Below are positions 9,240-18,770 of a DNA stretch of 64,000 nt, piece by piece. Every line of letters begins with the position of its first letter. Positions within the stretch are counted from its first letter, which is position 1. The notes below the pieces were generated by a model. It was given only the letters and a program-made list of their open reading frames with translations. It was not told the origin of the DNA and ran no database searches. Source of the stretch: Allomesorhizobium sp043769475 (lineage in GTDB: Bacteria > Pseudomonadota > Alphaproteobacteria > Rhizobiales > Rhizobiaceae). Position numbers and translations under genes: made by a program. The stretch lies in the NCBI RefSeq assembly GCF_043769475.1, contig NZ_CP171729.1:1798001-1862000 (forward strand), written 5' to 3'.

Positions 9240-9547
9240 AACGCCGACAGCTCCGGCCGAATTCGCTCCGCCACCGCGTCGACGAGCCCGCCAGGCGTAA
9301 CAACGTCAACTCCAACGCCAAGTATCTGGCTGAGTTCGGCCTCCAGTTCGCCGAGATGCACGAACGTCGTGACGCCGAATTCCGGATCGACCAGGATATC
9401 CAGGTCGACCAGGATATCCAGGTCGCTATCCTCTGTGTCCTCACCCCTGGCCGTCGAACCAAAAATGCGTGGATTCGTCACCGGGTAGCGCGCGATGATT
9501 TCGCGCACCTGTTCGCGGTGTTTGGCCAATGCTTCCGAAGGGCGCAT
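9236..9547 (-). CDS. mntA: MntA-type minimal nucleotidyltransferase antitoxin with internal duplication
   Basis: Pol-beta superfamily minimal nucleotidyltransferase that, in characterised MNT-HEPN pairs, transfers AMP to the HepT toxin. 103 residues; the active-site motif is FGSTARGEDTEDSDLDILVD. Directly at the catalytic D-x-D the protein repeats itself (LDILVDLDILVD) because of an exact 18-bp tandem duplication at 9387-9422. Relatives have only one LDILVD before PEFG. The ATG at 9547 follows GAGGAAG. Whether the enlarged active site still works is not known. Confidence 0.85.
   Translation of the reverse strand: MRPSEALAKHREQVREIIARYPVTNPRIFGSTARGEDTEDSDLDILVDLDILVDPEFGVTTFVHLGELEAELSQILGVGVDVVTPGGLVDAVAERIRPELSAL
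9387..9422. repeat. 18-bp tandem duplication inside mntA
   Basis: TCGACCAGGATATCCAGG occurs twice head-to-tail (9387-9404, 9405-9422) with no mismatch. It is in frame and adds six residues (DLDILV) next to the metal-binding aspartates. Confidence 0.95.
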
Positions 9548-9558
9548 GTCTTCCTCGC

Positions 9559-10005
9559 CTACGCCGCCGCTTCGGTGCGCTTGCGCTCGACTTGGCCGAT
9601 CGCATCGACCACCGCGTCGAATGTCAGCATGGTCGAGGCGTGGCGGGCTTTATAGTCGCGCACCGGCTCGAGATATTTCAGGTCGGCGAAGCGGCCTTCC
9701 GGCGGCGCGCCGTTTTCCTTGAGCATTTTTCGCATGGTTTCGCGCACAGCGCGCAGTTCTTCCGCCGTGGCGCCGACGACGTTCGCCGCCATGATCGAGG
9801 ACGATGCCTGGCCTAGCGCGCAGGCTTTCACATCGTGCGCAAAATCGGTGACGACGCCGTCCCGCATGTTGAGATCGACCGTCACAGTCGATCCGCAGAG
9901 CTTCGAATGCGCCATGGCGGTGGCGTCCGGGTGTTCGAGCCGGCCGATCCGCGCGATATTTCCGGCAAACGCCAGAATTTTCGCATTGTACACGTCATCG
10001 ATCAT
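9559..10005 (-). CDS. Fe-S cluster assembly scaffold, IscU/SufU/NifU-N type
   Basis: Cytoplasmic scaffold-type protein on which iron-sulphur clusters may be built. From the ATG at 10005 the product has 148 residues starting MIDDVYNAKILAFAGN. Cluster-ligand-like cysteines are in HSKLCGSTVTVDL near residue 37 and in VKACALGQASSSIMA near residue 63; only two of the usual three are obvious. A TTG at 10062 would add 19 poorly conserved residues and is less likely. It is conserved near yidD, folE and hisI in rhizobia. Confidence 0.82.
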   Translation of the reverse strand: MIDDVYNAKILAFAGNIARIGRLEHPDATAMAHSKLCGSTVTVDLNMRDGVVTDFAHDVKACALGQASSSIMAANVVGATAEELRAVRETMRKMLKENGAPPEGRFADLKYLEPVRDYKARHASTMLTFDAVVDAIGQVERKRTEAAA

Positions 10006-10237
10006 TTTGTTCCAATCTGCCGCCGTTTCGAGAACAGGCCATAGCGCTTCGGCGTCTTCCAATCGCTCGGTAAGCTCCTATATAATGCTCGTGCCCCGGC
10101 GACAGCAAGGCAGCCACTTCGGCAGCCCAGCCAGCCGGGGCGCTTCCACCCCGCTTTCGGGCCTTGAGCGGCCCGCGAAAGGAAGTGGTCCGTTCAACTC
10201 GTTCCTCCGTTGAGGGGAACTACGGGAGACACCTTTC

Positions 10238-10876
10238 ATGGACGCCGTTATCAAGAAACTCATGCCCCGCTCGGAATACATGGACAAGCCGGAGACCCAT
10301 CGGCCGACCCAGGCTGAAGCGGAAGCCGCGGTACTGACGCTGTTGCGCTGGACGGGCGACAACCCGGACCGCGAAGGCCTGCAGGACACGCCGAAGCGGG
10401 TCGCCAAGGCGTTCCGCGAGATGTTCAACGGCTACGACATGTGTCCCGCCGAAGAACTCGGCCGCACGTTCGAGGAAGTCGCCGGCTATGACGATCTGGT
10501 CCTGGTCAAAGACATCATCTTCCATTCGCATTGCGAGCACCACATGGTGCCGATCATCGGCCGCGCGCATGTCGGCTATCTGCCGGACGGCAAGGTGGTC
10601 GGCCTGTCCAAGATCGCCCGCGTCGTCGACATCTTTGCGCACCGTCTCCAGACCCAGGAGGCGATGACGGCGCAGATTGCCGGCGTCATTCAGGACGTGC
10701 TAAATCCGCGCGGCGTCGCAGTCATGATCGAGGCCGAACATATGTGCATGGCCATGCGCGGCATTCGCAAACAGGGCTCCACCACCCTGACCTCGACCTT
10801 CACCGGCGCGTTCAAGGACAGTCCCGAAGAGCAGCTCCGGTTTGTAACAATGGTGCGGAACGGCTACGCGGGCTAA
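10238..10876 (+). CDS. folE: GTP cyclohydrolase I
   Basis: Converts GTP to 7,8-dihydroneopterin triphosphate, the first step of folate (and queuosine precursor) synthesis. 212 residues with the zinc site HSHCEHHMVPI (Cys and His ligands), VGYLPDGKVVGLSKIARVVD split over the conserved GLSKIAR motif, and the second zinc cysteine in EHMCMAMRG. ATG at 10238; the upstream 10063-10237 gap contains GGGAG close to the start. The neighbouring gene hisI follows on the same strand. Confidence 0.96.
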   Translation: MDAVIKKLMPRSEYMDKPETHRPTQAEAEAAVLTLLRWTGDNPDREGLQDTPKRVAKAFREMFNGYDMCPAEELGRTFEEVAGYDDLVLVKDIIFHSHCEHHMVPIIGRAHVGYLPDGKVVGLSKIARVVDIFAHRLQTQEAMTAQIAGVIQDVLNPRGVAVMIEAEHMCMAMRGIRKQGSTTLTSTFTGAFKDSPEEQLRFVTMVRNGYAG

Positions 10877-10916
10877 GTCAAGCTCGGCTGCCGGTTCCGC
10901 GAAAAAGGAGCCGGCA

Positions 10917-11375
10917 ATGGCCCGCATCGATTTTCCAGAAAGCCCATCGGACAAGCAGGCGCTTGAAGAGGGCGGCGTCTTCGCCCCGCGTTTCGACGCC
11001 GCTGGTCTGGTCACCGCGGTGGTCACCGACGCGCGCGACGGCATGCTCCTGATGGTCGCGCACATGAATGCGGAAGCGCTGGCGCTGACGATCGAGACCG
11101 GCATCGCGCATTACTGGTCTCGCTCGCGCGGCAAGATATGGAAAAAAGGCGAAATTTCAGGGAATGTGCAGTACATCACGGAACTGCGCACTGATTGTGA
11201 TCAGGATGCAGTATGGCTGCGCGTAAATGTATCGGGCCACGACGCAACTTGTCACACCGGACGGCGTTCTTGCTTTTATCGGACGGTGGGGCTTGAAGAC
11301 GGCATCGCGACACTCCGCGACGACGGCGGTGAGCCTTTGTTCGACGCAAAGAAAACATATCGTAACGCAGAGTGA
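10917..11375 (+). CDS. hisI: Phosphoribosyl-AMP cyclohydrolase
   Basis: Opens the purine ring of PR-AMP in the third step of histidine synthesis. 152 residues with WSRSRGKIWKKGEISGN, the metal-binding DCDQDAVWL and the CHTGRRSCFYR motif, which all characterise HisI. It is monofunctional: no HisE domain follows. The ATG lies after AAAAAGGAG, a strong ribosome site, 40 bp downstream of folE, so the two are probably co-transcribed. Confidence 0.96.
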   Translation: MARIDFPESPSDKQALEEGGVFAPRFDAAGLVTAVVTDARDGMLLMVAHMNAEALALTIETGIAHYWSRSRGKIWKKGEISGNVQYITELRTDCDQDAVWLRVNVSGHDATCHTGRRSCFYRTVGLEDGIATLRDDGGEPLFDAKKTYRNAE

Positions 11376-11458
11376 ACCGCCCTGACTTGAAAATTACATA
11401 AATTCATTCTTTCGATACTGACCTTGGGTAGACTCGACCCGGGACATGGGAGATTTTG

Positions 11459-12421
11459 ATGCTCGAATGGGCGTCCTTGCGTAGCAGGGTGGATGTGCGC
11501 GAAGCGAACGGCCCCTCATCCTCCGGCGGCGCAACCGAAATACAGCTTCCGAAATCAGGGATTTCACTGGCCCTCGGCGGTGGGGCAGCGCGCGGCTGGG
11601 CACATATCGGCGTGCTGCGCGCGCTCGACGAGGCCGGCATCCAGATCGACATGATCGCCGGCACCTCGATCGGCGCCTTGGTCGGCGGCTGCTATTTGGC
11701 CGGCAAGCTCGACGAACTGGAGGAATTCGCCCGCAGCCTGACCAAGCGCCGGCTGTTCGGGCTGCTCGACCTGCATATCGGCGGCAGCGGCCTGTTCGGC
11801 GGCATGAAGCTCAATGCTCGCATGCAGGAGCACATGAACGGCAAGACGTTCGCCGACCTGTCGAAGCCGTTCGTCTGCGTCGCCGCCGAAATCCGCACCG
11901 GCCACGAGATATGGCTGTCGGACGGCTCGCTGATCACGGCGATGCGCGCTTCTTATGCCCTGCCCGGCGTTTTCGAACCGGTCCTGGTCAACAAGCGCGT
12001 GCTGGTTGACGGTGCGCTGGTCAATCCGGTGCCGGTCTCGGTCTGCCGCGCGTACGAGCAGCGGCTGGTCGTGGCCGTGAACCTGCATTATGATCTGTTC
12101 GGCCGCGCCGCCGTCATCAAGCACAGCGCCGGCGAACTGACCGTCGAACAGGACGCCCCTGCCCCCGGTCGGCACAATGCCGACACGCGCGAGGCGCGCA
12201 TCGGCATCACCGGCGTGATGGTCGAAGCCTTCAACATCATCCAGGATCGCATTTCCCGGGCCCGCCTTGCCGGCGATCCACCCGACCTTTCGCTGCAGCC
12301 GAAGCTCGGCCATATCGGCCTCACCGAATTCCACCGCGCCGACGAAGCGATCCGCCTCGGCTATGAGGCAACCATGGCACAGATGGCCGACCTGACCCGG
12401 CTGCAGACGGTATTGGCCTAA
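11459..12421 (+). CDS. Patatin-like phospholipase family protein
   Basis: Serine acyl hydrolase of the patatin/RssA (NTE) family; it probably acts on membrane lipids. 320 residues; oxyanion hole ALGGGAARGWAHIGVL near residue 38, nucleophile elbow GTSIG near residue 65, catalytic Asp in DGALVNPVP near residue 182. GGGAG lies about 10 nt before the ATG. The stop overlaps the recJ stop on the other strand. Substrate cannot be inferred. Confidence 0.9.
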   Translation: MLEWASLRSRVDVREANGPSSSGGATEIQLPKSGISLALGGGAARGWAHIGVLRALDEAGIQIDMIAGTSIGALVGGCYLAGKLDELEEFARSLTKRRLFGLLDLHIGGSGLFGGMKLNARMQEHMNGKTFADLSKPFVCVAAEIRTGHEIWLSDGSLITAMRASYALPGVFEPVLVNKRVLVDGALVNPVPVSVCRAYEQRLVVAVNLHYDLFGRAAVIKHSAGELTVEQDAPAPGRHNADTREARIGITGVMVEAFNIIQDRISRARLAGDPPDLSLQPKLGHIGLTEFHRADEAIRLGYEATMAQMADLTRLQTVLA

Positions 12422-14244
12422 GCCATCGCCGCGTCGATCAGGCGAAACTGGACGGTCTTGTTGCCGTTCCAATAGTTCGCAGACAGCGAGCCGGCGACAT
12501 GGATATGTGCGCCCCTGCTCTTGATCAGGAAGTCGCCCAACGGCGTGTCCACCGCGCGAAAGGCGATCGATTGCACCCGCCCGCCTGCGTCCGACTGCAG
12601 ATCCACGCGAATGTGGTTGGTGCCGACGAAGCGCACATCGGCCACCCGATGACGCGGTAGCACGAAGACCGGCGGCAGGTGCCCCGCCCCGAACGGTCCG
12701 GCGCGCTCCAGCGATTCGAGCAGCGATGGCGTCGCCCCGTCGGCGGCAAGGGCCGCGTCGATGCCGAGGCTCTCCTCGTCCTGCAGCCGGAACACGTCGG
12801 CCGAGGCGCGCTCCTCGAAAAACGCCCGCAATTCTCCCAGTTTCTCGCGCTTAACCGTGATGCCGGCAGCCATGGCGTGGCCGCCACCCTTGACGATCAG
12901 ACCGCGCTCGGCCGCTTCCCGCACCAGTTTGCCCAGGTCGAAGCCCGAGACGGAGCGCCCGGAACCGGTGCCGACACCGTTCGCGTTGAAGGCGATGGCG
13001 AAGGCGGGACGGCGCGCATGTTCCTTCAGCCGCGAGGCGATCAGGCCGACGATGCCCGGATGCCACTTCTGGCTGGCGGTGACGATGACCGCCGGCCCTG
13101 CCCCACCGGCCAGCTCGGCGTCGGCTTCGGCGCGGGCCTCCGCCAGCATGTCCTGCTCCATCGCCTGGCGCTCCTGGTTAAGGCGGTCGAGCGTTTCGGC
13201 AATTTTGCCGGCTTCTACCGGATCGTCGGTGGCGAGCAGCCGGCTGCCGAGTGCGGCGTCGCCGATGCGTCCGCCGGCATTGATGCGCGGACCGATCAGG
13301 AAAGCGAGATGGAAGGTGTTGATCGGCTCGCCTATGCGCGAGACGCGCGCCAGCGCCGAAATGCCGGCGTTCTTCTGCTGGCGGATGGCGAGCAGTCCCT
13401 TGACCACGAACGCCCTGTTCACGCCTGTCAGCGGCACCACGTCGCAGACCGTCCCGAGCGCGACCAGATCCAGCAGCGACAAAAGATCGGGCTGCGGTGC
13501 ATCCGGCAGCGCCGCACGAAGCACCCTGGCCGTCTGGACCAGCGTCAGGAAGACCACGCCGGCTGCGCAAAGATGGCCCTGCCCGGAAAGATCGTCCTCG
13601 CGGTTGGGATTGACGACCGGAACGCCTGTGGGCAGCGGGCCGCCGACCTGATGATGGTCCAGAACCACGACGTCGGCTCCCATCTGCCGGGCGGCGTCGA
13701 TCGAGGGTGCGCTGTTGGTGCCGCAGTCGACGGTGACGATAAGCCTGGCGCCGCGCGAGACGAGTTCGCGCATCGCTTCAGGATTGGGACCGTAACCCTC
13801 GAAAATCCTGTCGGGAATATAGATTTCGGCTTCGACGCCGTAATGCGACAGAAACCGTTTCAGCAGCGCGGAGGACGCGGCCCCGTCTACATCATAGTCG
13901 CCAAAGATCGCCACCTTCTCGTGCCGGAGAACCGCGTCGGCGATGCGGGCTGCCGCCGCTTCCATGTCGGTCAGCGTGACCGGATCGGGCAGCAATTGCC
14001 GGACCGTCGGATCGAGGAAGGTCGCCACCTCGTCGACGCCGACGCCTCGCCCCGCGAGCACTCGGGCGACGATATCCGGCACGCCATGTCCCTGCGCCAT
14101 GGCGAGCGCCGCCATCTCCTGGCGCTCGTTCAGGCGGTGTTCCCAGGCAAGCCCGGTCACCGACCGTTTGACGCCCAGAAAGCTGCGCTTCTCGACGATC
14201 ATGCCCCGATTCGAAAGGTTATCCATGGGCGCAGGATAAGCCAT
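12418..14244 (-). CDS. recJ: Single-stranded-DNA-specific exonuclease RecJ
   Basis: 5'-3' ssDNA exonuclease of the DHH family, acting in RecF-pathway recombination and mismatch repair. 608 residues; DHH motifs are FGDYDVDGAASSALL (near residue 113), IVTVDCGT and VVLDHHQVGG, then the DHHA1 domain with KGGGHAMAAG and a C-terminal OB-like domain. Two ATGs, 14244 and 14226, are possible; the second gives MDNLSNRG. It is the last gene of a minus-strand run alaC-like, hom, glpX, recJ conserved in rhizobia. Confidence 0.95.
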   Translation of the reverse strand: MAYPAPMDNLSNRGMIVEKRSFLGVKRSVTGLAWEHRLNERQEMAALAMAQGHGVPDIVARVLAGRGVGVDEVATFLDPTVRQLLPDPVTLTDMEAAAARIADAVLRHEKVAIFGDYDVDGAASSALLKRFLSHYGVEAEIYIPDRIFEGYGPNPEAMRELVSRGARLIVTVDCGTNSAPSIDAARQMGADVVVLDHHQVGGPLPTGVPVVNPNREDDLSGQGHLCAAGVVFLTLVQTARVLRAALPDAPQPDLLSLLDLVALGTVCDVVPLTGVNRAFVVKGLLAIRQQKNAGISALARVSRIGEPINTFHLAFLIGPRINAGGRIGDAALGSRLLATDDPVEAGKIAETLDRLNQERQAMEQDMLAEARAEADAELAGGAGPAVIVTASQKWHPGIVGLIASRLKEHARRPAFAIAFNANGVGTGSGRSVSGFDLGKLVREAAERGLIVKGGGHAMAAGITVKREKLGELRAFFEERASADVFRLQDEESLGIDAALAADGATPSLLESLERAGPFGAGHLPPVFVLPRHRVADVRFVGTNHIRVDLQSDAGGRVQSIAFRAVDTPLGDFLIKSRGAHIHVAGSLSANYWNGNKTVQFRLIDAAMA

Positions 14245-14292
14245 CCGCCTCGAAAGTGCAGCGCCGCGCGGGCGTGGAAGGGCTGATCCGGC

Positions 14293-15273
14293 TCAGAATT
14301 TGTCCAGATCCTGATGCCTTGCCTTGATTTCGCGCACCGTCCGCGACGAGGAGCGCAGCACGATCGTGTCGGTGGTGATGGAATTGCGGCCGAATTTCAC
14401 GCCGGCGAGCATGTTGCCGTCCGTCACACCGGTGGCGGCAAACAAAACGTCGCCGCGCGCCATTTCCTCGATTCGGTAGACCTTTTTCGGATCGGTAATG
14501 CCCATCTTCGCCGCGCGCGCCACCTTTTCGGGCGTATCGAGCAACAGCCTGCCCTGCATCTGGCCGCCGGTGCAGCGCAGTGCGGCGGCCGCCAGCACAC
14601 CTTCCGGCGCACCGCCGGTGCCGAGATAGATGTCGATGCCGGTCTCGTCCGGATCGGTCGTGTGGATGACGCCGGCAACGTCGCCGTCGCCGATCAGGCG
14701 GATCGCCGCGCCGGTGTTGCGCACAGCCTCGATCAGCTTGGCATGGCGCGGCCGGTCGAGGATGCAGGCGGTGATCTCCGAAATCGGCACACGCTTGGCG
14801 TCCGCGAGGTTGCGGATATTTTCGTAGGGTGACGCATCGATGTCGATGACGCCGTCCGGATAACCCGGACCGATGGCTATCTTGTCCATGTAAACGTCCG
14901 GCGCGAAAAGCAGGCTGCCCTTTTCGGCGATGGCTATGACCGCCAATGCGTTGGGCAGGTTCTTGGCGCAGATCGTCGTGCCTTCCAGCGGGTCGAGCGC
15001 TATGTCGACCTCTGGCCCATCGCCGGAACCGACCTCCTCGCCGATATAAAGCATCGGCGCTTCGTCGCGCTCGCCCTCGCCGATCACCACGGTTCCCTTG
15101 ATGTCGAGGCGGTTCAGTTCAGCGCGCATCGCGTCGACCGCGACCTGGTCGGCTGCCTTCTCGTCGCCGCGGCCGCGCAGCCTGGCGGCGGCGACCGCCG
15201 CCCGCTCGGTAACGCGAACGAGTTCCATGGTGAGGATCCGGTCAAGGCCGGCGACGACGCTATTTTTCGCCAT
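14293..15273 (-). CDS. glpX: Class II fructose-1,6-bisphosphatase
   Basis: Hydrolyses fructose 1,6-bisphosphate to fructose 6-phosphate in gluconeogenesis. 326 residues; metal/phosphate motifs VIGEGERDEAPMLYIGEEVG and VDIALDPLEGTT are diagnostic of the GlpX class, and the C-terminal ATGVTDGNMLAGV is also conserved. Spaced 49 bp from recJ and about 300 bp from hom, with a palindromic element in the latter gap. Confidence 0.95.
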   Translation of the reverse strand: MAKNSVVAGLDRILTMELVRVTERAAVAAARLRGRGDEKAADQVAVDAMRAELNRLDIKGTVVIGEGERDEAPMLYIGEEVGSGDGPEVDIALDPLEGTTICAKNLPNALAVIAIAEKGSLLFAPDVYMDKIAIGPGYPDGVIDIDASPYENIRNLADAKRVPISEITACILDRPRHAKLIEAVRNTGAAIRLIGDGDVAGVIHTTDPDETGIDIYLGTGGAPEGVLAAAALRCTGGQMQGRLLLDTPEKVARAAKMGITDPKKVYRIEEMARGDVLFAATGVTDGNMLAGVKFGRNSITTDTIVLRSSSRTVREIKARHQDLDKF

Positions 15274-15581
15274 GTGAATGTCCCTATGGAAATTGAACGG
15301 CCCGGAACCGGGCGGCGGCTTCTTCTGTCAAAGCGCTGTGACAACAGCAAGACCCGTCGAGCGGTAATTCGGCCGCAAACAGACATCAATCGATTAACAT
15401 CTGCTCCGCGCCGAGGTGGGTTGAGATTCAGGTCAGGCCGAGCCGGAATCGAAGATGGGCGCGCAGCGACCAAAATGGCGGATTTCGAGAACCGGAACGG
15501 AGCGTACATTCAGGTACGCGAGTACCGGAAGCACAGAAAACCGCCATTTGCAGGCCGGCATCACCTGAAGATCAATACACC
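15274..15581. repeat. Intergenic gap with nested palindromic element
   Basis: No gene is visible between hom and glpX. At about 15471-15551 the outer arms CAAAATGGCGGATTT and AAAACCGCCATTTG are nearly complementary, and in the centre GCGTAC (15502-15507) pairs with GTACGC (15514-15519). The whole could fold into one long hairpin. It looks like a dispersed rhizobial intergenic palindrome rather than a gene-specific control site. Confidence 0.55.
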
Positions 15582-16904
15582 TTAGCCGGCGCGTTCGATG
15601 CGGATAACCTGCGGCTTGTCGGTCAGATGGCCGTCCTTGGTGATGCCGTCCACCGCCTTGCGCACAGCGGCCTCGGTGGTCTCGTGCGTGACGAGGATGA
15701 CGGTCTTTGCCGTGCCTGCCTCAGGCTCGGCGGCGTGCTGAACGATCGATTCCAGCGAGATTTCATTGTCTGCCATGCGCTTGGCGACGGCGGCGAAGAC
15801 GCCGACGCGGTCGTGCACGGTGAGCCGGATGAAATAGCCGCCCTCATGCGAACGCATGCGGGCGCGCTTGTACGGCTTCAATTCCTTGGCCGGCCGGCCG
15901 AAAACCGGCCCGTGCTGGAAGCCGGGGCGGCTTTTGGCGATATCGGCGATGTCGCCGACAACGGCGGACGCCGTTGCGTTGCCCCCTGCCCCCGGCCCCG
16001 AAAGCAGGAGTTCGCCTAAAATATCGGTCTCGATGGCGACGGCGTTGGTGACGCCGTGCACCTGCGCGATGACGCTGGCCGTCGGCACCATGGTCGGGTG
16101 GACGCGCTGTTCGATGCCGCTCTCTGTGATCTGGGCGACGCCCAGGAGTTTTATGCGGTAACCGAGTTCACCGGCAGCGCGGATGTCGGCCTGGCTGATG
16201 TTGGAAATGCCTTCCATGTAGATGTCGTCGGCAGAGATCCTGCAGCCGAAGGCCAGGCTGGTGAGGATGGCCAGCTTGTGTGCGGTGTCGTGACCTTCGA
16301 TGTCGAAGGTCGGGTCGGCTTCGGCGTAGCCGAGGCGCTGTGCGTCCTTCAGGCAGGCGTCGAAGGACAAGCCTTCGGCCTCCATGCGGGTGAGGATGTA
16401 GTTGCAGGTGCCGTTGAGAATGCCGAAGACGCGCGAAACGCTGTTGCCGGCCATCGCCTCGCGCATGGTCTTGATGACCGGAATGCCGCCGGCGACCGCC
16501 GCCTCGTAATTGAGGAGAACGCCCTTCTTCTCGGCAATCTCGGCCAGCAAGACGCCATGCCTGGCAAGCAGCGCCTTGTTGGCGGTCACGACGTGCCGGC
16601 CGGCTTCGAGCGCCGCCTTCACGCATGCGCGGGCGGGCCCGTCATCGCCGCCGATCAGCTCGACGAATACGTCGATGTCGGCGCTTCTTGCCAGTTCGGC
16701 CGGATCGTCGAACCACTTGGCGCCGCCGAGATCGACGCCGCGGTCGCGCGTCCTGTCGCGCGCCGAGACGGCGGTCACGACGATTTCGCGGCCGCATTGC
16801 CGGGTCAGTTCTGCAGCCTTTTCCGAGAGCACGCGCGCCACCGACGCGCCGACCGTGCCGAGGCCGGCAATTCCAATACGCAAAGCTTCGGCCATGTGCG
16901 GCAA
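15582..16904 (-). CDS. hom: Homoserine dehydrogenase
   Basis: NAD(P)-dependent reduction of aspartate semialdehyde to homoserine, the branch to threonine and methionine. 440 residues: N-terminal Rossmann motif GIAGLGTVGASVARVL, catalytic domain with GILNGTCNYILTRM and AEADPTFDIEGHDTAHK, and a C-terminal ACT domain from about residue 350 (YFIRLTVHDRVGVFAAVAK) for threonine feedback. 29 bp downstream of the aminotransferase gene, likely one operon. Confidence 0.96.
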   Translation of the reverse strand: MPHMAEALRIGIAGLGTVGASVARVLSEKAAELTRQCGREIVVTAVSARDRTRDRGVDLGGAKWFDDPAELARSADIDVFVELIGGDDGPARACVKAALEAGRHVVTANKALLARHGVLLAEIAEKKGVLLNYEAAVAGGIPVIKTMREAMAGNSVSRVFGILNGTCNYILTRMEAEGLSFDACLKDAQRLGYAEADPTFDIEGHDTAHKLAILTSLAFGCRISADDIYMEGISNISQADIRAAGELGYRIKLLGVAQITESGIEQRVHPTMVPTASVIAQVHGVTNAVAIETDILGELLLSGPGAGGNATASAVVGDIADIAKSRPGFQHGPVFGRPAKELKPYKRARMRSHEGGYFIRLTVHDRVGVFAAVAKRMADNEISLESIVQHAAEPEAGTAKTVILVTHETTEAAVRKAVDGITKDGHLTDKPQVIRIERAG

Positions 16905-16933
16905 TGTCCCTCAGACTGCTATGAAATGATCGC

Positions 16934-18154
<1,221 letters not shown>

Positions 18155-18221
18155 ATCAGTCCCACGAAACAGGCGTTTTGTTGCGCCGCGATATATACCC
18201 AATCGGATTGGCGGTCGAGCG

Positions 18222-18662
18222 TCAGTTCTTTTCGATCTGCTCGAGCGCCTCGGTCGCGTGCGAGGCGGCGAGCTTCTTCAATCTGGCCTTCGAGGCGCTC
18301 GTACCGGCGCTGCCGGGCGGCGCCTTTTGCCCCGACTGCGCGGCTTTGAGTTCCGCGAGCCTCGCCGCCTTTTGCTGCGCGCTGATCTGTTCGGCCGCCG
18401 ATTGCGGCGGGATGTTGAGATTGGGGAACGTACCGGTGTCCCTCGGCTCGCCTGACGACAGCTGAACCTCGGAGATTGTGGCCGGAGTTGTTTCGGTCGC
18501 AGCGATCGCGGGAGCTTGCTCGGCCGGCGTTGCCGCCGCCGTAGGAGCAGCGTCCCCGGTAGTTGAGGTGGCGCAGCCGGGTGCAAGGCAGACGGCGGCG
18601 ATCACGGCCGCGAGGCGCCACCGCAAATCCCAAAATTTCTTCCTACCAAGGCGCTGCGTCAT
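18222..18662 (-). CDS. Small Ala/Pro-rich lipoprotein, unknown function
   Basis: 146 residues with a basic N-terminus, hydrophobic stretch and lipobox LAPGC at residues about 26-30, so probably a lipid-anchored envelope protein. After a low-complexity Ala/Thr/Pro region the C-terminal half is charged and helical (AAEQISAQQKAARLAELKAA). No known domain recognised. It lies directly upstream of the aminotransferase gene on the same strand. Confidence 0.7.
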   Translation of the reverse strand: MTQRLGRKKFWDLRWRLAAVIAAVCLAPGCATSTTGDAAPTAAATPAEQAPAIAATETTPATISEVQLSSGEPRDTGTFPNLNIPPQSAAEQISAQQKAARLAELKAAQSGQKAPPGSAGTSASKARLKKLAASHATEALEQIEKN

Positions 18663-18770
18663 ATTTTTCCCCGGCGGGCTGCAATAAATCCCGGTCAGTT
18701 GCTATTTAGACCCTATTCGCCGTGTCATGGTATTGTGTCAATAACACGCCCTGGGAGAACAGTGCGAACC

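Noticed and set aside
12679..14286. Long open frame (535 codons) on the strand opposite recJ
   Set aside because: It is a shadow of the GC-rich recJ codons: no family motif, no ribosome site, and recJ on the other strand has all conserved residues.
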